Shown here piece by piece: positions 48,601 through 51,129 of a DNA stretch of 64,000 bases. A model generated the notes under the pieces. The model made no database searches, was not told the DNA's origin, and worked only from the letters and a program-made list of their open reading frames with translations. The stretch is from Mermis nigrescens. Lineage: Eukaryota; Nematoda; Enoplea; Mermithida; Mermithidae. The stretch is taken from NCBI GenBank assembly GCA_036768485.1, contig JAVLUZ010000157.1:14511877-14575876 (forward strand), in the 5' to 3' direction. Positions within the stretch are counted from its first letter, which is position 1, and each line of letters begins with the position of its first letter. Position numbers and translations under genes: made by a program.

Positions 48601-48828
48601 TGCTTCGCAAGGAATGACTTTAAAAAAACAGCTAATTCGTCAAAATTTTACTTCGGATCCAACGTTATCGTCACCGACAGGGGCACCGTCGACTCTGTTT
48701 ACTTGGAACCGCGACGGATTTCGGGGCATGCCGCCCGAATCCGGCGGGGCCCCAGGCGAATCAGCGGCGGCGGAAGTGGGAGTAGCTGTCAAGGGATCAG
48801 ACTCCGAGCCGTCCTTTTTCGGCAACAT
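3816..48828 (-). CDS. NKCC: Na-K-2Cl-type cation-chloride cotransporter (SLC12, NKCC/NCC branch), 20 coding exons
   Basis: Electroneutral cotransporter of Na+, (K+) and Cl- in the plasma membrane. The joined exons give about 1,227 residues, close to vertebrate NKCC1 (about 1,200). Order: cytosolic N-terminus with RFQV (residues 40-43, SPAK/OSR1-type docking motif) and the phosphoregulatory stretch QTMERPP...HYRN; 12 predicted membrane segments (about residues 210-690) with signatures [40 protein letters not shown] and TLSSAL; SLC12 C-terminal domain with [36 protein letters not shown] and the end SVLTFYS-stop. Every intron is GT-AG and phases agree, except for one missing nucleotide in each of exons 7 and 14. 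Ser-Ser in TM8 argues for the Na+-dependent branch rather than KCC. Coding coordinates only; UTRs are unknown. Confidence 0.96.
4254..4513. mobile_element. Family C MITE, copy C3
   Basis: CCACACCTGGGCCTGGGG through AATGGATAGTGCTTGATGAG to GTGCCGCCCACCTATGG. A family D copy follows directly. NKCC intron 19. Confidence 0.8.
4516..4926. mobile_element. Family D MITE, copy D1
   Basis: CCATACATACACAGTATGGGAATTC, GTTTTTTGGCGTTTCTGACGA, GGCGCGAAGCGCCG at about 4718, C-rich end block and ACTTATATGC. NKCC intron 19. The same layout recurs, inverted, at 51712..52130. Confidence 0.75.
4927..5997. other. AT-rich part of NKCC intron 19
   Basis: Very A/T-rich with AATAAA-like runs (5560..5990). I see no exon, RNA gene or repeat family. 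Confidence 0.4.
5998..6244 (-). CDS. NKCC: NKCC exon 19 (residues 1078-1160)
   Basis: Acceptor CCTTAATTTAG, then [20 protein letters not shown] (vertebrate MATLLSKFRIDFSD), [20 protein letters not shown] and [13 protein letters not shown]. Phase 0 end at a near-consensus donor GTAAGA. Confidence 0.97.
6262..6490. mobile_element. Family B MITE, copy B1
   Basis: From TAGCATACATGTATG to TTTTGAACCGTTACACGTAT, with the family core (GGTCAAAAATTGATGGTCATTCACTTACCCC type) and G-rich/C-rich end blocks. NKCC intron 18. Confidence 0.72.
6598..6764. mobile_element. Family B MITE fragment, copy B2
   Basis: CATATAACAGGGGGATGCGG through TTTTTAGCCAAAAAAATGAAAG; then family C sequence begins. NKCC intron 18. 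Confidence 0.65.
6765..6962. mobile_element. Family C MITE fragment, copy C4
   Basis: CATGTGGGCGTGGGGAGG through the GATAGTGCCCGATGAGAAACG core; the far end is lost near 6962. NKCC intron 18. Confidence 0.7.
7035..7152 (-). CDS. NKCC: NKCC exon 18 (residues 1039-1078)
   Basis: Reads [20 protein letters not shown] and [18 protein letters not shown] after acceptor AACATTTAG. Corresponds to LTLLIPYLL...CKIRVFIGG...DHDRR of vertebrate NKCC. Two leading bases complete Gly1039; the final AG plus exon 19's first base give Ser1078. Donor GTAGAG. Confidence 0.95.
7283..7740 (+). pseudogene. Decayed retroelement fragment: RT C-terminus and GIY-YIG-like tail
   Basis: Three shifted frames together read like the end of a reverse transcriptase with a GIY-YIG-type endonuclease: [70 protein letters not shown], then [20 protein letters not shown] and [19 protein letters not shown]. 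The VYKYTC..C.ASY block and the H-x-SNSNHPI block are typical of this class (Penelope-like or related). At least two frameshifts; truncated on both sides. Lies antisense in NKCC intron 17. Confidence 0.7.
8217..8378 (+). other. Unrecognised peptide-like open stretch
   Basis: Frame reading [40 protein letters not shown] and [16 protein letters not shown] before a stop. Composition looks more protein-like than the surroundings, and it lies 480 bp from the retroelement relic, so it may be more decayed element sequence. No family recognised. Confidence 0.2.
9462..9690. mobile_element. Family B MITE, copy B3
   Basis: CATACATGTAACGGCTCAAAATT through AAACAGCCGAAAAAACC to GGATCCCCCAACGTCCTA. NKCC intron 17, about 40 bp from exon 17. 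Confidence 0.75.
9733..9985 (-). CDS. NKCC: NKCC exon 17 (residues 955-1039)
   Basis: Acceptor ATTATAATTTAG, then [20 protein letters not shown], an acidic/basic linker and [28 protein letters not shown] is the hallmark block of the SLC12 C-terminal domain. Ends in phase 1 at donor GTAAAC. Confidence 0.96.
10125..11075. mobile_element. Family B MITE, copy B4, split by a family A element
   Basis: Left part 10125..10273 (GTAAGGGCTCGAAATTTTCGG...) and right part 11007..11075 (...GGACGTCCGACTGTTACATG) form one family B copy once the 733-bp insertion and one duplication are removed. NKCC intron 16. Confidence 0.8.
10274..11006 (+). mobile_element. Family A MITE, copy A2 (733 bp, diverged long form)
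   Basis: Starts CAGTTTTTCG and ends AAAACAGTG, flanked by perfect duplications GTGGGAGG (10266..10273 and 11007..11014). Both sides belong to one family B copy, so A2 jumped into B. Contains the GC palindrome at about 10477 and 10850. Confidence 0.85.
11750..12430. repeat. Family E-like copy, split by a family F element
   Basis: Left part 11750..11796 (ACACATGGGCACAGGGTG...GGGGTATTACC) and right part 12173..12430 (GGTACTGTCAGGCGATTTTGAG...TTCGGTGCACAGGTG) look like one family E copy interrupted by F1. NKCC intron 16. Confidence 0.55.
11797..12172. mobile_element. Family F element, copy F1 (376 bp)
   Basis: Starts CATACATGGACAAAGGCC and ends TTTGTCCATGTATG. Contains CTTCCCATTGATACCGG twice and a run of degenerate TTGGTTGATTGG units at 11862..11975. 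NKCC intron 16. Confidence 0.78.
12518..12676. mobile_element. Family C MITE fragment, copy C5
   Basis: Core (CAACGTTTCATATCCAACACTATCC) to the end CACGCCCAGGTATG; left end missing. NKCC intron 16. Confidence 0.7.
12850..13040 (-). CDS. NKCC: NKCC exon 16 (residues 891-954)
   Basis: A polar, low-conservation linker: [20 protein letters not shown], then a Gln/Lys/Glu-rich segment and SFATRFQ. It corresponds to the variable C-terminal linker of NKCC. The acceptor (CTTGATAAAG) is weak but is the one that keeps phase. Donor GTTTGC follows CAG in phase 0. Confidence 0.8.
13184..13548. mobile_element. Family D MITE, copy D2
   Basis: CATGCACAGCATGAGAC to CCCCCAAAATCATGTATG, with CGTTTTTCGGCGTTTCTGACG and GGCGCGAAGCGCCG at 13408. 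NKCC intron 15. Confidence 0.75.
13552..13972. repeat. Family D copy D3, inverted and diverged
   Basis: Ends AGAATTCCCATACTGCCCATG with AAAGAGCATCGTCAGAAACAC inside; it lies head to head with D2. NKCC intron 15. Confidence 0.6.
14815..14963 (-). CDS. NKCC: NKCC exon 15 (residues 841-891)
   Basis: Acceptor TCGCTTTAAG, then C, completing His841, and [31 protein letters not shown] is the conserved block corresponding to FHDAFDIQYGVVVIR. Continues to [15 protein letters not shown] and ends in phase 1 at donor GTATCT. Confidence 0.95.
15161..17439. mobile_element. GC-rich transposon-like element with long inverted ends (2279 bp)
   Basis: Inverted ends of about 70 bp, well conserved over TTTTGCATGYGCAGTCTCCA and TTGTTGCAGT and fading outward; tips TACAGTACGCGC and TACTGTACGCGC. 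The interior is far richer in G+C and CpG than the window. It splits a family B copy. I could not find a clean target duplication, and I recognise no transposase. Confidence 0.75.
16325..16585 (+). CDS. Unrecognised open frame within the GC-rich element
   Basis: 86 codons ending at TGA. The middle part looks protein-like: Ala/Gly/Pro-rich start, then [20 protein letters not shown] and [14 protein letters not shown]. Codon positions 3 are mixed and no upstream frame continues it clearly. It could be a captured host exon, a fragment of the element's own gene, or a chance frame in GC-rich DNA. I do not recognise the family. Confidence 0.3.
   Translation: MGVAALKPRGGFARGGAGSAGSDVSPPAKPNDIADEHTVWPRAESENGEDEKRSTWDLFNELYLKKAHISHHQLTRIHRCIFLPVS
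17745..17921. mobile_element. Family E MITE, copy E2 (short)
   Basis: AAATGCACATAGGGGGTG, CAGGTATTTTCCGGCGATTTTG and CCTGACCTTGTGCACCTATG. NKCC intron 14. Confidence 0.75.
18364..18613 (-). CDS. NKCC: NKCC exon 14 (residues 758-841), contains a -1 frameshift
   Basis: Acceptor TATGTTTCTAG, then [14 protein letters not shown] and [19 protein letters not shown] in one frame. Family-like sequence resumes one frame away as [20 protein letters not shown] and [13 protein letters not shown]. One base is missing near 18509..18511. With 251 nt the phase would agree with both neighbours; 250 are present. Donor GTAATA follows CA in phase 2. Confidence 0.92.
18876..19073. mobile_element. Family J MITE, copy J1 (198 bp)
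   Basis: Ends TAGTGGCGGATCTAGG and, inverted, CGGGCGGATTTAGG; flanks TTTATTTT and TTTATTTC (7 of 8). Interior has G/C runs and CGCTCAAAAATGCTTAATTT. NKCC intron 13. Confidence 0.82.
19892..20136. mobile_element. Family C MITE, copy C6
   Basis: ACCACACCTGGGCGTAG to GTGCTGCCCACGTATG, with a complete core. A family N element abuts it. NKCC intron 13. Confidence 0.8.
20142..20405. mobile_element. Family N MITE, copy N1
   Basis: CCAGATATGCGCGCGGG, GGTCTAGACTCCCAGAATGG, ACTGTGTAATAACGTAG and a TGTGCATCTACGATG end. Opposite orientation to N2 and N3. NKCC intron 13. Confidence 0.72.
20680..20922. repeat. Family D fragment, copy D4
   Basis: AGAAAGATAGAGCAAGGCCAG and AACCCCCAGAATTTCCATG with a TGTGCATG end; core GC palindrome reduced to TTTTGAGCGCTTCGTAC. 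NKCC intron 13. Confidence 0.6.
20980..21191 (-). CDS. NKCC: NKCC exon 13 (residues 687-757, start of C-terminal domain)
   Basis: Acceptor TTATCAACTCAG, then [20 protein letters not shown] and [16 protein letters not shown]. Matches the vertebrate VNWGSS and VEDHVKNFRPQ blocks that open the cytosolic SLC12 domain. Ends LMICGHVIL in phase 0 at donor GTCAGT. Confidence 0.97.
21465..22102. mobile_element. hAT-like non-autonomous element (638 bp)
   Basis: Perfect 16-bp inverted ends CAGGCCCGTATCCAGG, flanked by ATCTCTTT (21457..21464) and ATCTCCCT (22103..22110), 6 of 8. Interior has GGCGCGAAGCGCCGG at about 21971. No transposase. NKCC intron 12. Confidence 0.85.
22520..22788. mobile_element. 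Family N MITE, copy N2
   Basis: GTCAAAAATTGAGCTTTTTTT, GCGCTAAAATAGCGTTAAAAC, TTATTACACACTTTCTAATC and CACGTGCATGTCTGG. NKCC intron 12. Confidence 0.75.
22788..23258. mobile_element. Family B MITE, copy B6, split by C7
   Basis: Left part 22788..22984 and right part 23208..23258 form one copy interrupted by the family C insertion. NKCC intron 12, with its right end 24 bp from exon 12. Confidence 0.8.
22985..23207. mobile_element. Family C MITE, copy C7 (223 bp), nested in family B
   Basis: CATAGCTGGGCGG to CACACCCAGGTATG with perfect 8-bp duplications GTGCCGAC (22977..22984, 23208..23215). Both flanks belong to one family B copy. This shows that family C makes hAT-type 8-bp duplications. Confidence 0.92.
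23282..23539 (-). CDS. NKCC: NKCC exon 12 (residues 601-687, TM10-TM12)
   Basis: Acceptor CTTTGCCCTTTTAG, then [20 protein letters not shown]. Continues [20 protein letters not shown] (vertebrate [20 protein letters not shown]) and two hydrophobic segments before YILYRKP. The TM10 tyrosine (residue 618) is kept. Phase 1 end at donor GTTCGC. Confidence 0.97.
23857..24305 (+). mobile_element. Family A MITE, copy A3 (449 bp)
   Basis: CAGTG to CCGTG, perfect duplications CTTCAGGT at 23849..23856 and 24306..24313. Same structure as A1. It sits inside the larger family J element 23767..25932. Confidence 0.9.
24577..25663. mobile_element. Family K element, copy K1 (1087 bp)
   Basis: Inverted ends TAGTGCTGGCCTCTAAAAAA, about 22 bp, with a TA dinucleotide on each side (24575..24576, 25664..25665), as in mariner-like transposons. 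Carries four copies of a T-run followed by AGGTTACA (25113, 25132, 25266, 25619). I find no open transposase. Confidence 0.8.
26473..26596 (-). CDS. NKCC: NKCC exon 11 (residues 560-601, TM9)
   Basis: Acceptor TTTTAG, then [20 protein letters not shown] and [20 protein letters not shown]. The KDxLFP, GKG and EPxRGY motifs fit the SLC12 loop and TM9. Ends ATA-G in phase 1 at donor GTAAAT. Confidence 0.96.
26881..27226. mobile_element. Family E MITE, copy E3
   Basis: TACATGCGTATAGGGGTG, CAGCCGGACAGGTACTG, GTTAAAAGTGATATAAAGCG and CTGCCGACCCTGATATTG. NKCC intron 10. Confidence 0.78.
27605..27712 (-). CDS. NKCC: NKCC exon 10 (residues 524-559, TM8)
   Basis: Acceptor AAAATCATAG, then [20 protein letters not shown] and [16 protein letters not shown]. 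The TLSSAL motif carries the two serines (545, 546) that coordinate Na+ in NKCC/NCC. Exactly 36 codons; donor GTACTT. Confidence 0.97.
27780..27894 (-). CDS. NKCC: NKCC exon 9 (residues 485-523, extracellular loop TM7-TM8)
   Basis: Encodes the large extracellular loop: [20 protein letters not shown] then [18 protein letters not shown]. Two N-glycosylation sequons (N500 in NAT, N507 in NET) and two close cysteines (510, 514) fit this loop. Phase 0 end at donor GTGACA. The intron to exon 10 is only 67 bp, in contrast to the kilobase introns elsewhere. Confidence 0.93.
27919..28806. mobile_element. Family I MITE, copy I1, interrupted by a family A element
   Basis: CAGGCACGTATC...CTACGTGCCTG ends, duplications TCCAGAAG (27911..27918) and TCCATAAG (28807..28814), 7 of 8. 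A 756-bp family A copy splits it. The left duplication ends 24 bp from the NKCC exon 9 acceptor. Confidence 0.88.
28022..28777 (-). mobile_element. Family A MITE, copy A4 (756 bp, internally duplicated)
   Basis: CACGG to CACTG with perfect duplications CCCCAAAC (28014..28021, 28778..28785). It holds two successive cores (aligned blocks begin near 28075 and 28395), each with two GC palindromes, so it is a partial tandem duplication of the 440-bp form. Nested in family I element 27919..28806. Confidence 0.9.
29357..29643. mobile_element. Family C MITE, copy C8, with expanded minisatellite
   Basis: TATACCTGGGCGTG to TGCTGCCCACGTATG; duplications GTGCTAGC (29349..29356) and GTGCCAGC (29644..29651). 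Includes a run of short tandem units at 29403..29515. NKCC intron 8, about 90 bp from exon 8. Confidence 0.88.
29403..29515. repeat. Minisatellite of about 17-18 bp units inside copy C8
   Basis: Six or so units of GAAACCAGAATACCCCCA with small changes. Other family C copies carry only one or two of these units, so the array grew within this copy. Confidence 0.85.
29733..29881 (-). CDS. NKCC: NKCC exon 8 (residues 436-485, TM6-TM7)
   Basis: Acceptor TTATTTTTCAG, then [20 protein letters not shown] and [35 protein letters not shown] is the signature ion-binding loop of the SLC12 family. Ends GTC-CG in phase 2 at donor GTAAAT; Arg485 is completed in exon 9. Confidence 0.97.
29903..30115. repeat. 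Family B-like copy B7
   Basis: GATATAATCGGGAGATGGGG and later TTTTCGGGCGAAAACGGGCC; diverged. NKCC intron 7. Confidence 0.5.
30166..30370. mobile_element. Family B MITE, copy B8
   Basis: GGAAAGATGGGGATCCCCTG through TTTCAGGCGTTTTTTGCCAC to TTGAGCAGTTACACATGCAT. NKCC intron 7. Confidence 0.72.
30606..30772. mobile_element. Family I MITE, copy I2 (167 bp), beside NKCC exon 7 donor
   Basis: CAGCACGTG...CTACGTGCCTG with perfect 8-bp duplications AAAATACG at 30598..30605 and 30773..30780. The exon 7 donor GT is 30787..30786, so 15 intronic bases lie between exon and element. Confidence 0.92.
30788..31140 (-). CDS. NKCC: NKCC exon 7 (residues 318-435, TM4-TM6), one nucleotide short
   Basis: Begins [18 protein letters not shown] after AAAAAGTAG, runs through two hydrophobic stretches ([18 protein letters not shown] and [19 protein letters not shown]) and ends [10 protein letters not shown] plus CG at donor GTATTT. 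Exon 8 starts in phase 0 with [14 protein letters not shown], so a full Pro codon is expected at residue 435 (FFPA), but only TTCCG is present. The exon is 353 nt where 354 would keep frame: a real frameshift or an assembly error. Confidence 0.93.
31253..31496. mobile_element. Family C MITE, copy C9
   Basis: CATGTACACGTGGGCGTGGG to GCCGCCCACCTATGTATG, full core. NKCC intron 6, about 110 bp from exon 7. Confidence 0.78.
31500..34051. other. Repeat-poor part of NKCC intron 6
   Basis: 2.5 kb without the named families, unlike the rest of the gene. A perfect short palindrome GCCCGTTCAATGAACGGGC lies at 33834..33852 and a second short hairpin just before it. No exon or RNA gene found. Confidence 0.4.
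34052..34191 (-). CDS. NKCC: NKCC exon 6 (residues 271-317, TM3)
   Basis: Starts GC after TTTTGAG, completing Gly271, and reads [20 protein letters not shown] then [18 protein letters not shown]. This is the most conserved NKCC/NCC block. The position that is Tyr in vertebrate NKCC (AMYVVGF) is Cys304 here. Phase 0 end at donor GTGAGT. Confidence 0.97.
34800..35801. mobile_element. Family G, Harbinger-like element G1 (1002 bp)
   Basis: Inverted ends GGGCCGAATGACAGAA with TAA on both sides (34797..34799, 35802..35804), as for PIF/Harbinger. Internal ends are filled with GGTTAA/TTAACC-containing units and repeats of ATGACAGAA...GCTGGTTA. J2 is nested at 35397..35576. NKCC intron 5. Confidence 0.85.
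35397..35576. mobile_element. Family J MITE, copy J2 (180 bp), nested in a family G element
   Basis: CAGTGGCGGATCCAGG and, inverted, CAGGGGCGGATTTTAG; interior nearly the same as J1. I see no matching 8-bp flank. Lies in the middle of the 34800..35801 element. Confidence 0.82.
35900..36545. repeat. Long dispersed repeat H, copy H1 (inverted relative to H2)
   Basis: About 600 bp matching 45252..45858 on the opposite strand with scattered differences: GAAATGCGCAACTGCTGG, CTGGAGGGTATGGG, GACGACCAAGCGTC (inverted), CATTGGTCATCGTTCGGAAGC. Contains internal repeats of TTTTACGCGAAATG. NKCC intron 5. Confidence 0.82.
36638..36706. repeat. (AC)n microsatellite with interruptions
   Basis: Long ACACAC runs broken by ATACATACAG. 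Lies between two copies of the repeat H end in NKCC intron 5. Confidence 0.95.
36710..36865. repeat. Partial third copy of the repeat H end
   Basis: GGGGTATACTCGTAAAAGTATTCCC, then CCTATTGCTTGAACC and TCGTCAAACGACGTC, repeating the right end of H1 about 300 bp further on, beyond the CA microsatellite. Confidence 0.7.
37134..37152. repeat. Short (CA)n microsatellite
   Basis: About nine CA units in NKCC intron 5. Confidence 0.85.
37285..37712 (+). mobile_element. Family A MITE, copy A5, next to NKCC exon 5 donor
   Basis: Ends CAATTTTTT and CAGTG, duplications ATTTCTAG (37277..37284) and ATTTCTAA (37713..37720), 7 of 8 matching. The right duplication reaches 37720, the T of the exon 5 GT donor (37721..37720), so only nine intronic bases separate exon and element. 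Confidence 0.88.
37722..37893 (-). CDS. NKCC: NKCC exon 5 (residues 214-271, TM1-TM2)
   Basis: Acceptor CAATTTCATTAG, then [18 protein letters not shown] and a second hydrophobic stretch [18 protein letters not shown] ending CTNGEVKG. Aligns with [20 protein letters not shown] of vertebrate NKCC. The Asn of the NIWG motif is Ser219 here and the Trp is Leu. Ends in phase 1 at donor GTTAGAAAT; a family A repeat begins after the ninth intronic base. Confidence 0.95.
38041..38268. mobile_element. Family B MITE, copy B9
   Basis: TTACGTGCATTTATGATTG-side end through TTTTTGGGCGTTTTTTGCC to TTTTGAGCTATTACGTG. First of three tandem B copies in NKCC intron 4. Confidence 0.7.
38300..38528. mobile_element. 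Family B MITE, copy B10
   Basis: CCATACATATAAGAGGGGGC through GACTGTTTTTAGGTGTTTC to AAATTTTCGAACCGTTAAAC. NKCC intron 4. Confidence 0.75.
38545..38732. mobile_element. Family B MITE fragment, copy B11
   Basis: CCAGAGTCAGTCGTCCCTATC to AATTTTGAGCCGTTATATACG. NKCC intron 4, about 25 bp from exon 4. Confidence 0.65.
38757..38837 (-). CDS. NKCC: NKCC exon 4 (residues 187-213, entry into TM1)
   Basis: Encodes [20 protein letters not shown] then [16 protein letters not shown] matches the strongly conserved KFGWIKGVLVRC block at TM1. Donor GTAAGG follows TTG in phase 0. The acceptor chosen (TCTTTTGTGTTTGAG) is the one that keeps phase with exon 3; an alternative AG inside the exon would break phase. 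Confidence 0.85.
39095..39505 (-). mobile_element. Family A MITE, copy A6 (411 bp)
   Basis: CACGG at one end and CACGG at the other, flanked by GTGCCACC (39087..39094) and GTGCCAAT (39506..39513), 6 of 8 matching. Has the GC palindrome near 39282 and the TGTACATGTACA palindrome near 39467. Lies in NKCC intron 3. Confidence 0.82.
40018..40312. repeat. Family D fragment, copy D5
   Basis: CATCTTTGGCGTTTATAAC and later AACACGCTTGAAACAG, ending AGATCATGTATGA. GC palindrome lost. NKCC intron 3. Confidence 0.6.
40412..40529 (-). CDS. NKCC: NKCC exon 3 (residues 147-186)
   Basis: Acceptor TTGATTGTAG is followed by A-AAT-GTG, which completes Arg147. Reads [20 protein letters not shown] then [16 protein letters not shown] is the conserved RPSLAELH block before TM1 in NKCC proteins. 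Ends ...PFMGRG in phase 0 at donor GTATAC. Confidence 0.9.
40576..40790. mobile_element. Family B MITE, copy B12
   Basis: CACATGTAGCAGGGTGGATG through AATGAAGGTCGTTCACTCC to AAATTTTGAGCCGTTGAAT. NKCC intron 2, 45 bp from exon 3. Confidence 0.72.
40879..41378 (-). mobile_element. Family A MITE, copy A7 (500 bp, duplicated terminus)
   Basis: CAGTG to CACTG with perfect duplications AAACAGAA (40871..40878, 41379..41386). The right end is duplicated: a first terminus at about 41328 (AAAACAATG) is followed by a second GTACATGTACAAAAGGACC end. Lies in NKCC intron 2. Confidence 0.88.
42097..42273. mobile_element. Family I MITE, copy I3 (177 bp)
   Basis: CAGACACGTAGCTGG...TTACGTGCCTG with perfect duplications AAAGGACT (42089..42096 and 42274..42281). 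Interior shares the TGGGGGAACCAACACCAATT and AAAAAGTCCTATTTTTCC stretches with I2. NKCC intron 2. Confidence 0.92.
42283..42512. mobile_element. Family B MITE, copy B13
   Basis: Opposite orientation: TGTAACGGACAAAGATTC, then AAACCTAAAAACACCTAAAAA, with GC-rich block ends. NKCC intron 2. Confidence 0.6.
42515..42832. mobile_element. Family D MITE, copy D6
   Basis: GACAGGCACAGCATAAGAGG to AAAATAGCGAATTTTGGGGG; GGCACGAAGCGTC at about 42708. NKCC intron 2. Confidence 0.68.
42845..43083. mobile_element. Family B MITE, copy B14
   Basis: TAGGTGTAACGGATCGTAAA through ACAGCCAAAAAACATGTAAAA to AATCCTGTTACGTGTATGG. NKCC intron 2, about 80 bp from exon 2. Confidence 0.7.
43165..43427 (-). CDS. NKCC: NKCC exon 2 (residues 60-147, phosphoregulatory region)
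   Basis: Acceptor TTTATTTTAG precedes ACGGTGGAG (TVELGE). The exon carries the cytosolic regulatory segment [12 protein letters not shown]...NVQTMERPP...DHYR. It aligns with the vertebrate block in which two threonines are phosphorylated: here one is Ser130 (KSF) and the other Thr136 (QTM). It ends after CG in phase 2 at donor GTACCTG; codon 147 (Arg) is completed by exon 3, giving HYRN. Confidence 0.9.
43686..44134 (+). mobile_element. Family A MITE, copy A8 (449 bp)
   Basis: CAGTG to CACTG, duplications GACTACAG (43678..43685) and GACTATAG (44135..44142). Same internal order as A1. In NKCC intron 1. Confidence 0.88.
44620..44972. repeat. Family D copy D7
   Basis: GCCTTTTTTGGACTTAAAAACG, TAGCGCAAAGCGCC at about 44796 and CTCAAACTCATTTATGG at the end. 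NKCC intron 1. Confidence 0.62.
45252..45858. repeat. Long dispersed repeat H, copy H2
   Basis: Reverse complement of H1: GGTTCAAGCAATAGATTTGG, CCTCCAGTGTGCATGTATG, GCGCATTTCGCGTAAAAATG, TAAAGGTCAGTTATACGCC, GATGACCAATGAACAACAC. NKCC intron 1. Confidence 0.82.
45980..47828. mobile_element. Family K element, copy K2, with nested family A copy
   Basis: Right end TTTTTTTAGAGGACAGCACTATA matches K1, as do repeated GGTTTTTTTAG blocks and GAAGGTATACTGTAG (47468..47482; K1 has it at about 25304). The left end is not clear; 45980 is the first CCTAAAAAAACCC block. The family A copy 46401..47166 splits it. Confidence 0.65.
46401..47166 (-). mobile_element. Family A MITE, copy A9 (766 bp, internally duplicated)
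   Basis: CAGTG to CACTG, perfect duplications GTTGGCAG (46393..46400, 47167..47174). Same doubled architecture as the copy at 28022..28777. Lies inside a family K element in NKCC intron 1. Confidence 0.9.
48070..48514 (-). mobile_element. Family A MITE, copy A10 (about 445 bp)
   Basis: Begins near CACAGTC and ends AAACACTG, with the usual internal blocks and GC palindromes near 48200 and 48290. Flanks TCGTCGAG and CTCTCGAG are only partly alike, so the exact left end is uncertain. It begins about 140 bp downstream of NKCC exon 1. Confidence 0.78.
48652..48828 (-). CDS. NKCC: NKCC exon 1 (residues 1-59, start codon)
   Basis: The ATG at 48826..48828 is preceded in frame by a TAA 21 nt upstream, which supports this start unless a further 5' exon exists. 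The exon encodes a Pro/Ser/Ala-rich N-terminus with RFQV at residues 40-43, the RFxV docking motif for SPAK/OSR1 kinases in NKCC proteins. It ends ...DNVGSE in phase 0 at a GTAAAA donor (48651..48650). Confidence 0.85.
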
Positions 48829-49409
48829 CGCGTCGGAATACGAAATTTAGCGAATAAACTCGTTTTCGGGGCAGACGCGTGAGCGGTTTAGTTCAATATT
48901 GCGAAATCGATAATTGCTCAGTACTGAACGGCCCGCCTAAACTCCCACGGAGAATAGAGTAAAAAACAATATGTACAGACGTCTTTGATCGAATGCCACC
49001 CGATTAATAAAGCTTGATTGATAAGGCGAATAACCTTGAGTTTAAAAAATGCTCGATTATGCACAAAAGAACGGACGAATCGAATCAAGAATTTCCGCGA
49101 AAAAACGTTTAGTATTTTTGTTAAACGGTGATGTAGATAAGCTGATTCAGTGGGAACCTAGGCAAAAGACTGCGTGAGAAAATCGCTAGATGCGAAACAA
49201 CGATTAATAAGCGTTCATTCCGAAAAAAGGAAGCTTAGGCGCCTAAATAGTTCAAGCTAAACAAATAAGAAGAGTTCGTAGGTGTGACATTGCATAAAAG
49301 AAACATTCCCTAGGATGAAAAATAAGAAACACAAAAAATGCACTACCTTCAAGTAAACATCAATTCTAATGCAAATGACAAAATAGTCACATGGGCCAAA
49401 TAAACACGT
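48829..49409 (-). other. 5' flank of NKCC; no promoter recognised
   Basis: Sequence upstream of the first coding exon. It must hold the 5' UTR or an upstream intron and probably the promoter, but I see no clear TATA box, initiator or coding exon. It is free of the repeat families named here. Confidence 0.3.
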
Positions 49410-49692
49410 GCATAGATGCATATGGTCGACCTGCGGGGTTAGCCGGTCTGGGAGGGGGGACGAGAATTGAGCTTTTTGGGCTAAAATGACCTTAAACACT
49501 GGTATACGCGCTAAAATGGTGTTAAAACTACGTTATTACACACTTTCTAATCAATTCAAAATAGCACTTTAGATTTTTTTCAACTTTCATCATCAATTTT
49601 TAGCCTTAATTTAGCCTCATTTTCCCATAAAATTTCCCATTTTTCCATTTCGGGGGGTCTAGACCCCAAAACCCCATGTGTATATCTGGTCA
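49410..49692. mobile_element. Family N MITE, copy N3
   Basis: GTGCATAGATGCATATGGTCG, GAGAATTGAGCTTTTTGGGC, GTTATTACACACTTTCTAATC and GGGTCTAGACCCC, ending CATGTGTATATCTGG. Upstream flank of NKCC. Confidence 0.75.
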
Positions 49693-50651
49693 CATGCAGA
49701 TGATGTACTAGAGTTCGTTAAACGCAAGCCGTCATTTCTTTCATCATTCTATGTCCGCGTTTTTTGTGACTTTTGCTCGAAATTAGCCTGTTCCAGACAA
49801 ATAAGATGAGCGGGTAAAGCCCTAATTTTCGGTGCTTCGCGTCTGAAAATTGGAAAGGCCTCGACACTTCGCGTCGTACTCGTAAATCAGCATAAATATG
49901 TGTACATTAAATGACTTGAAAATTTCTGTGCTTAACATTTTAATACTAGGGCTTTTATTGCCTATGATTTACGAGCATAAATGCAGCAAAATAGTTTCTA
50001 GTCTGAATTTTTAGGTCATAGGACATAGTGTAAGCGAATAGAAACGTCTAAAGAAAGTCATCTACTTTGAAATTCATCAGAATTTCCAGAACAAGGAGTG
50101 ATCATTGCCTGAGCAGATTCTAGACACGAGCCTACGAATAGTTATCGACAAATCGCACCAAATATTCAATTTAAAAGCTACAATTGAATTTTCAAAAAAT
50201 GTTGAAAATTCTTTAATGTTTGGAGAGGAACATAAGAAACAAAGAAATATAATTCTAATGTGAATTTAGCTTTTATTCATAATTATAGAAGTCAAAATTT
50301 AGTGCACAAAAATCACTGATTTGGTGCAAAATTTTACACGATTTGGTGCAATAAATCTAGTAATTCGATACAAAATTCGTAGGGTGTACTCAAATAAATT
50401 CAACTGTACATTTCGATATTTTGAACAAAAAATCGATCTCTACGATCGGTTAAGAGCAATTTGTACAAAAAAACCAAACGAATTTGGTGCATTTGGTGCA
50501 TTTGGTGTTGAGTGTTCAGAAAATGCTAGTTGAATGCTGAAAATGTATTTTTTGGCGTTTCACGACATCCTGAAATTCATACAAGGTTAGAAAAATTTGG
50601 TGCAGCACAAAATTTTGACTTTTCTATTCATAATCATACCTGGATAAAGAA

Positions 50652-50780
50652 CTGTCTTCCCATTGACACCCACCAACAAAGACCCAATTATTCGGTTAAT
50701 TGTCCTTTTATAAAGCAATTGGTTGGTTAATTGATTGGTCGCATATCGTTGCTTTGTTAGTTATTATTTGATTAGTTTGG
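50652..50780. repeat. Family F fragment, copy F3
   Basis: CTGTCTTCCCATTGACACCC, ATTATTCGGTTAATTGTCC and GGTTGGTTAATTGATTGG; only the left part of the family. Confidence 0.6.
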
Positions 50781-51129
50781 TTGGCCTCTAGACTTTGATT
50801 AATTATCGGTTGAATAATGAGTCCTTAAGGCTGAAACCGTACGAAATCAAAACGACGCTGAAAGCACAAAGGACTGAATTTACAAAAGGGATAGGAAAGT
50901 ATGAGAAAAGAAGTTAGCATATGACGTCAGTTTGTTGCTTGTCGCCCTGAAAGTCATTAAACTATGCCTCTAGCCGCTTTAAATCAATTTTTTAGCATTC
51001 TTGATAAAAAACGCAGGGAACTTCATGATTCATTGTCTCGTGAAAAATAATTCAAGATGAAAAGAATGTACATATGTTCAAACATACTTTTCTGATACTC
51101 GAAAACCACACCAAGACTGATCTCAAAAA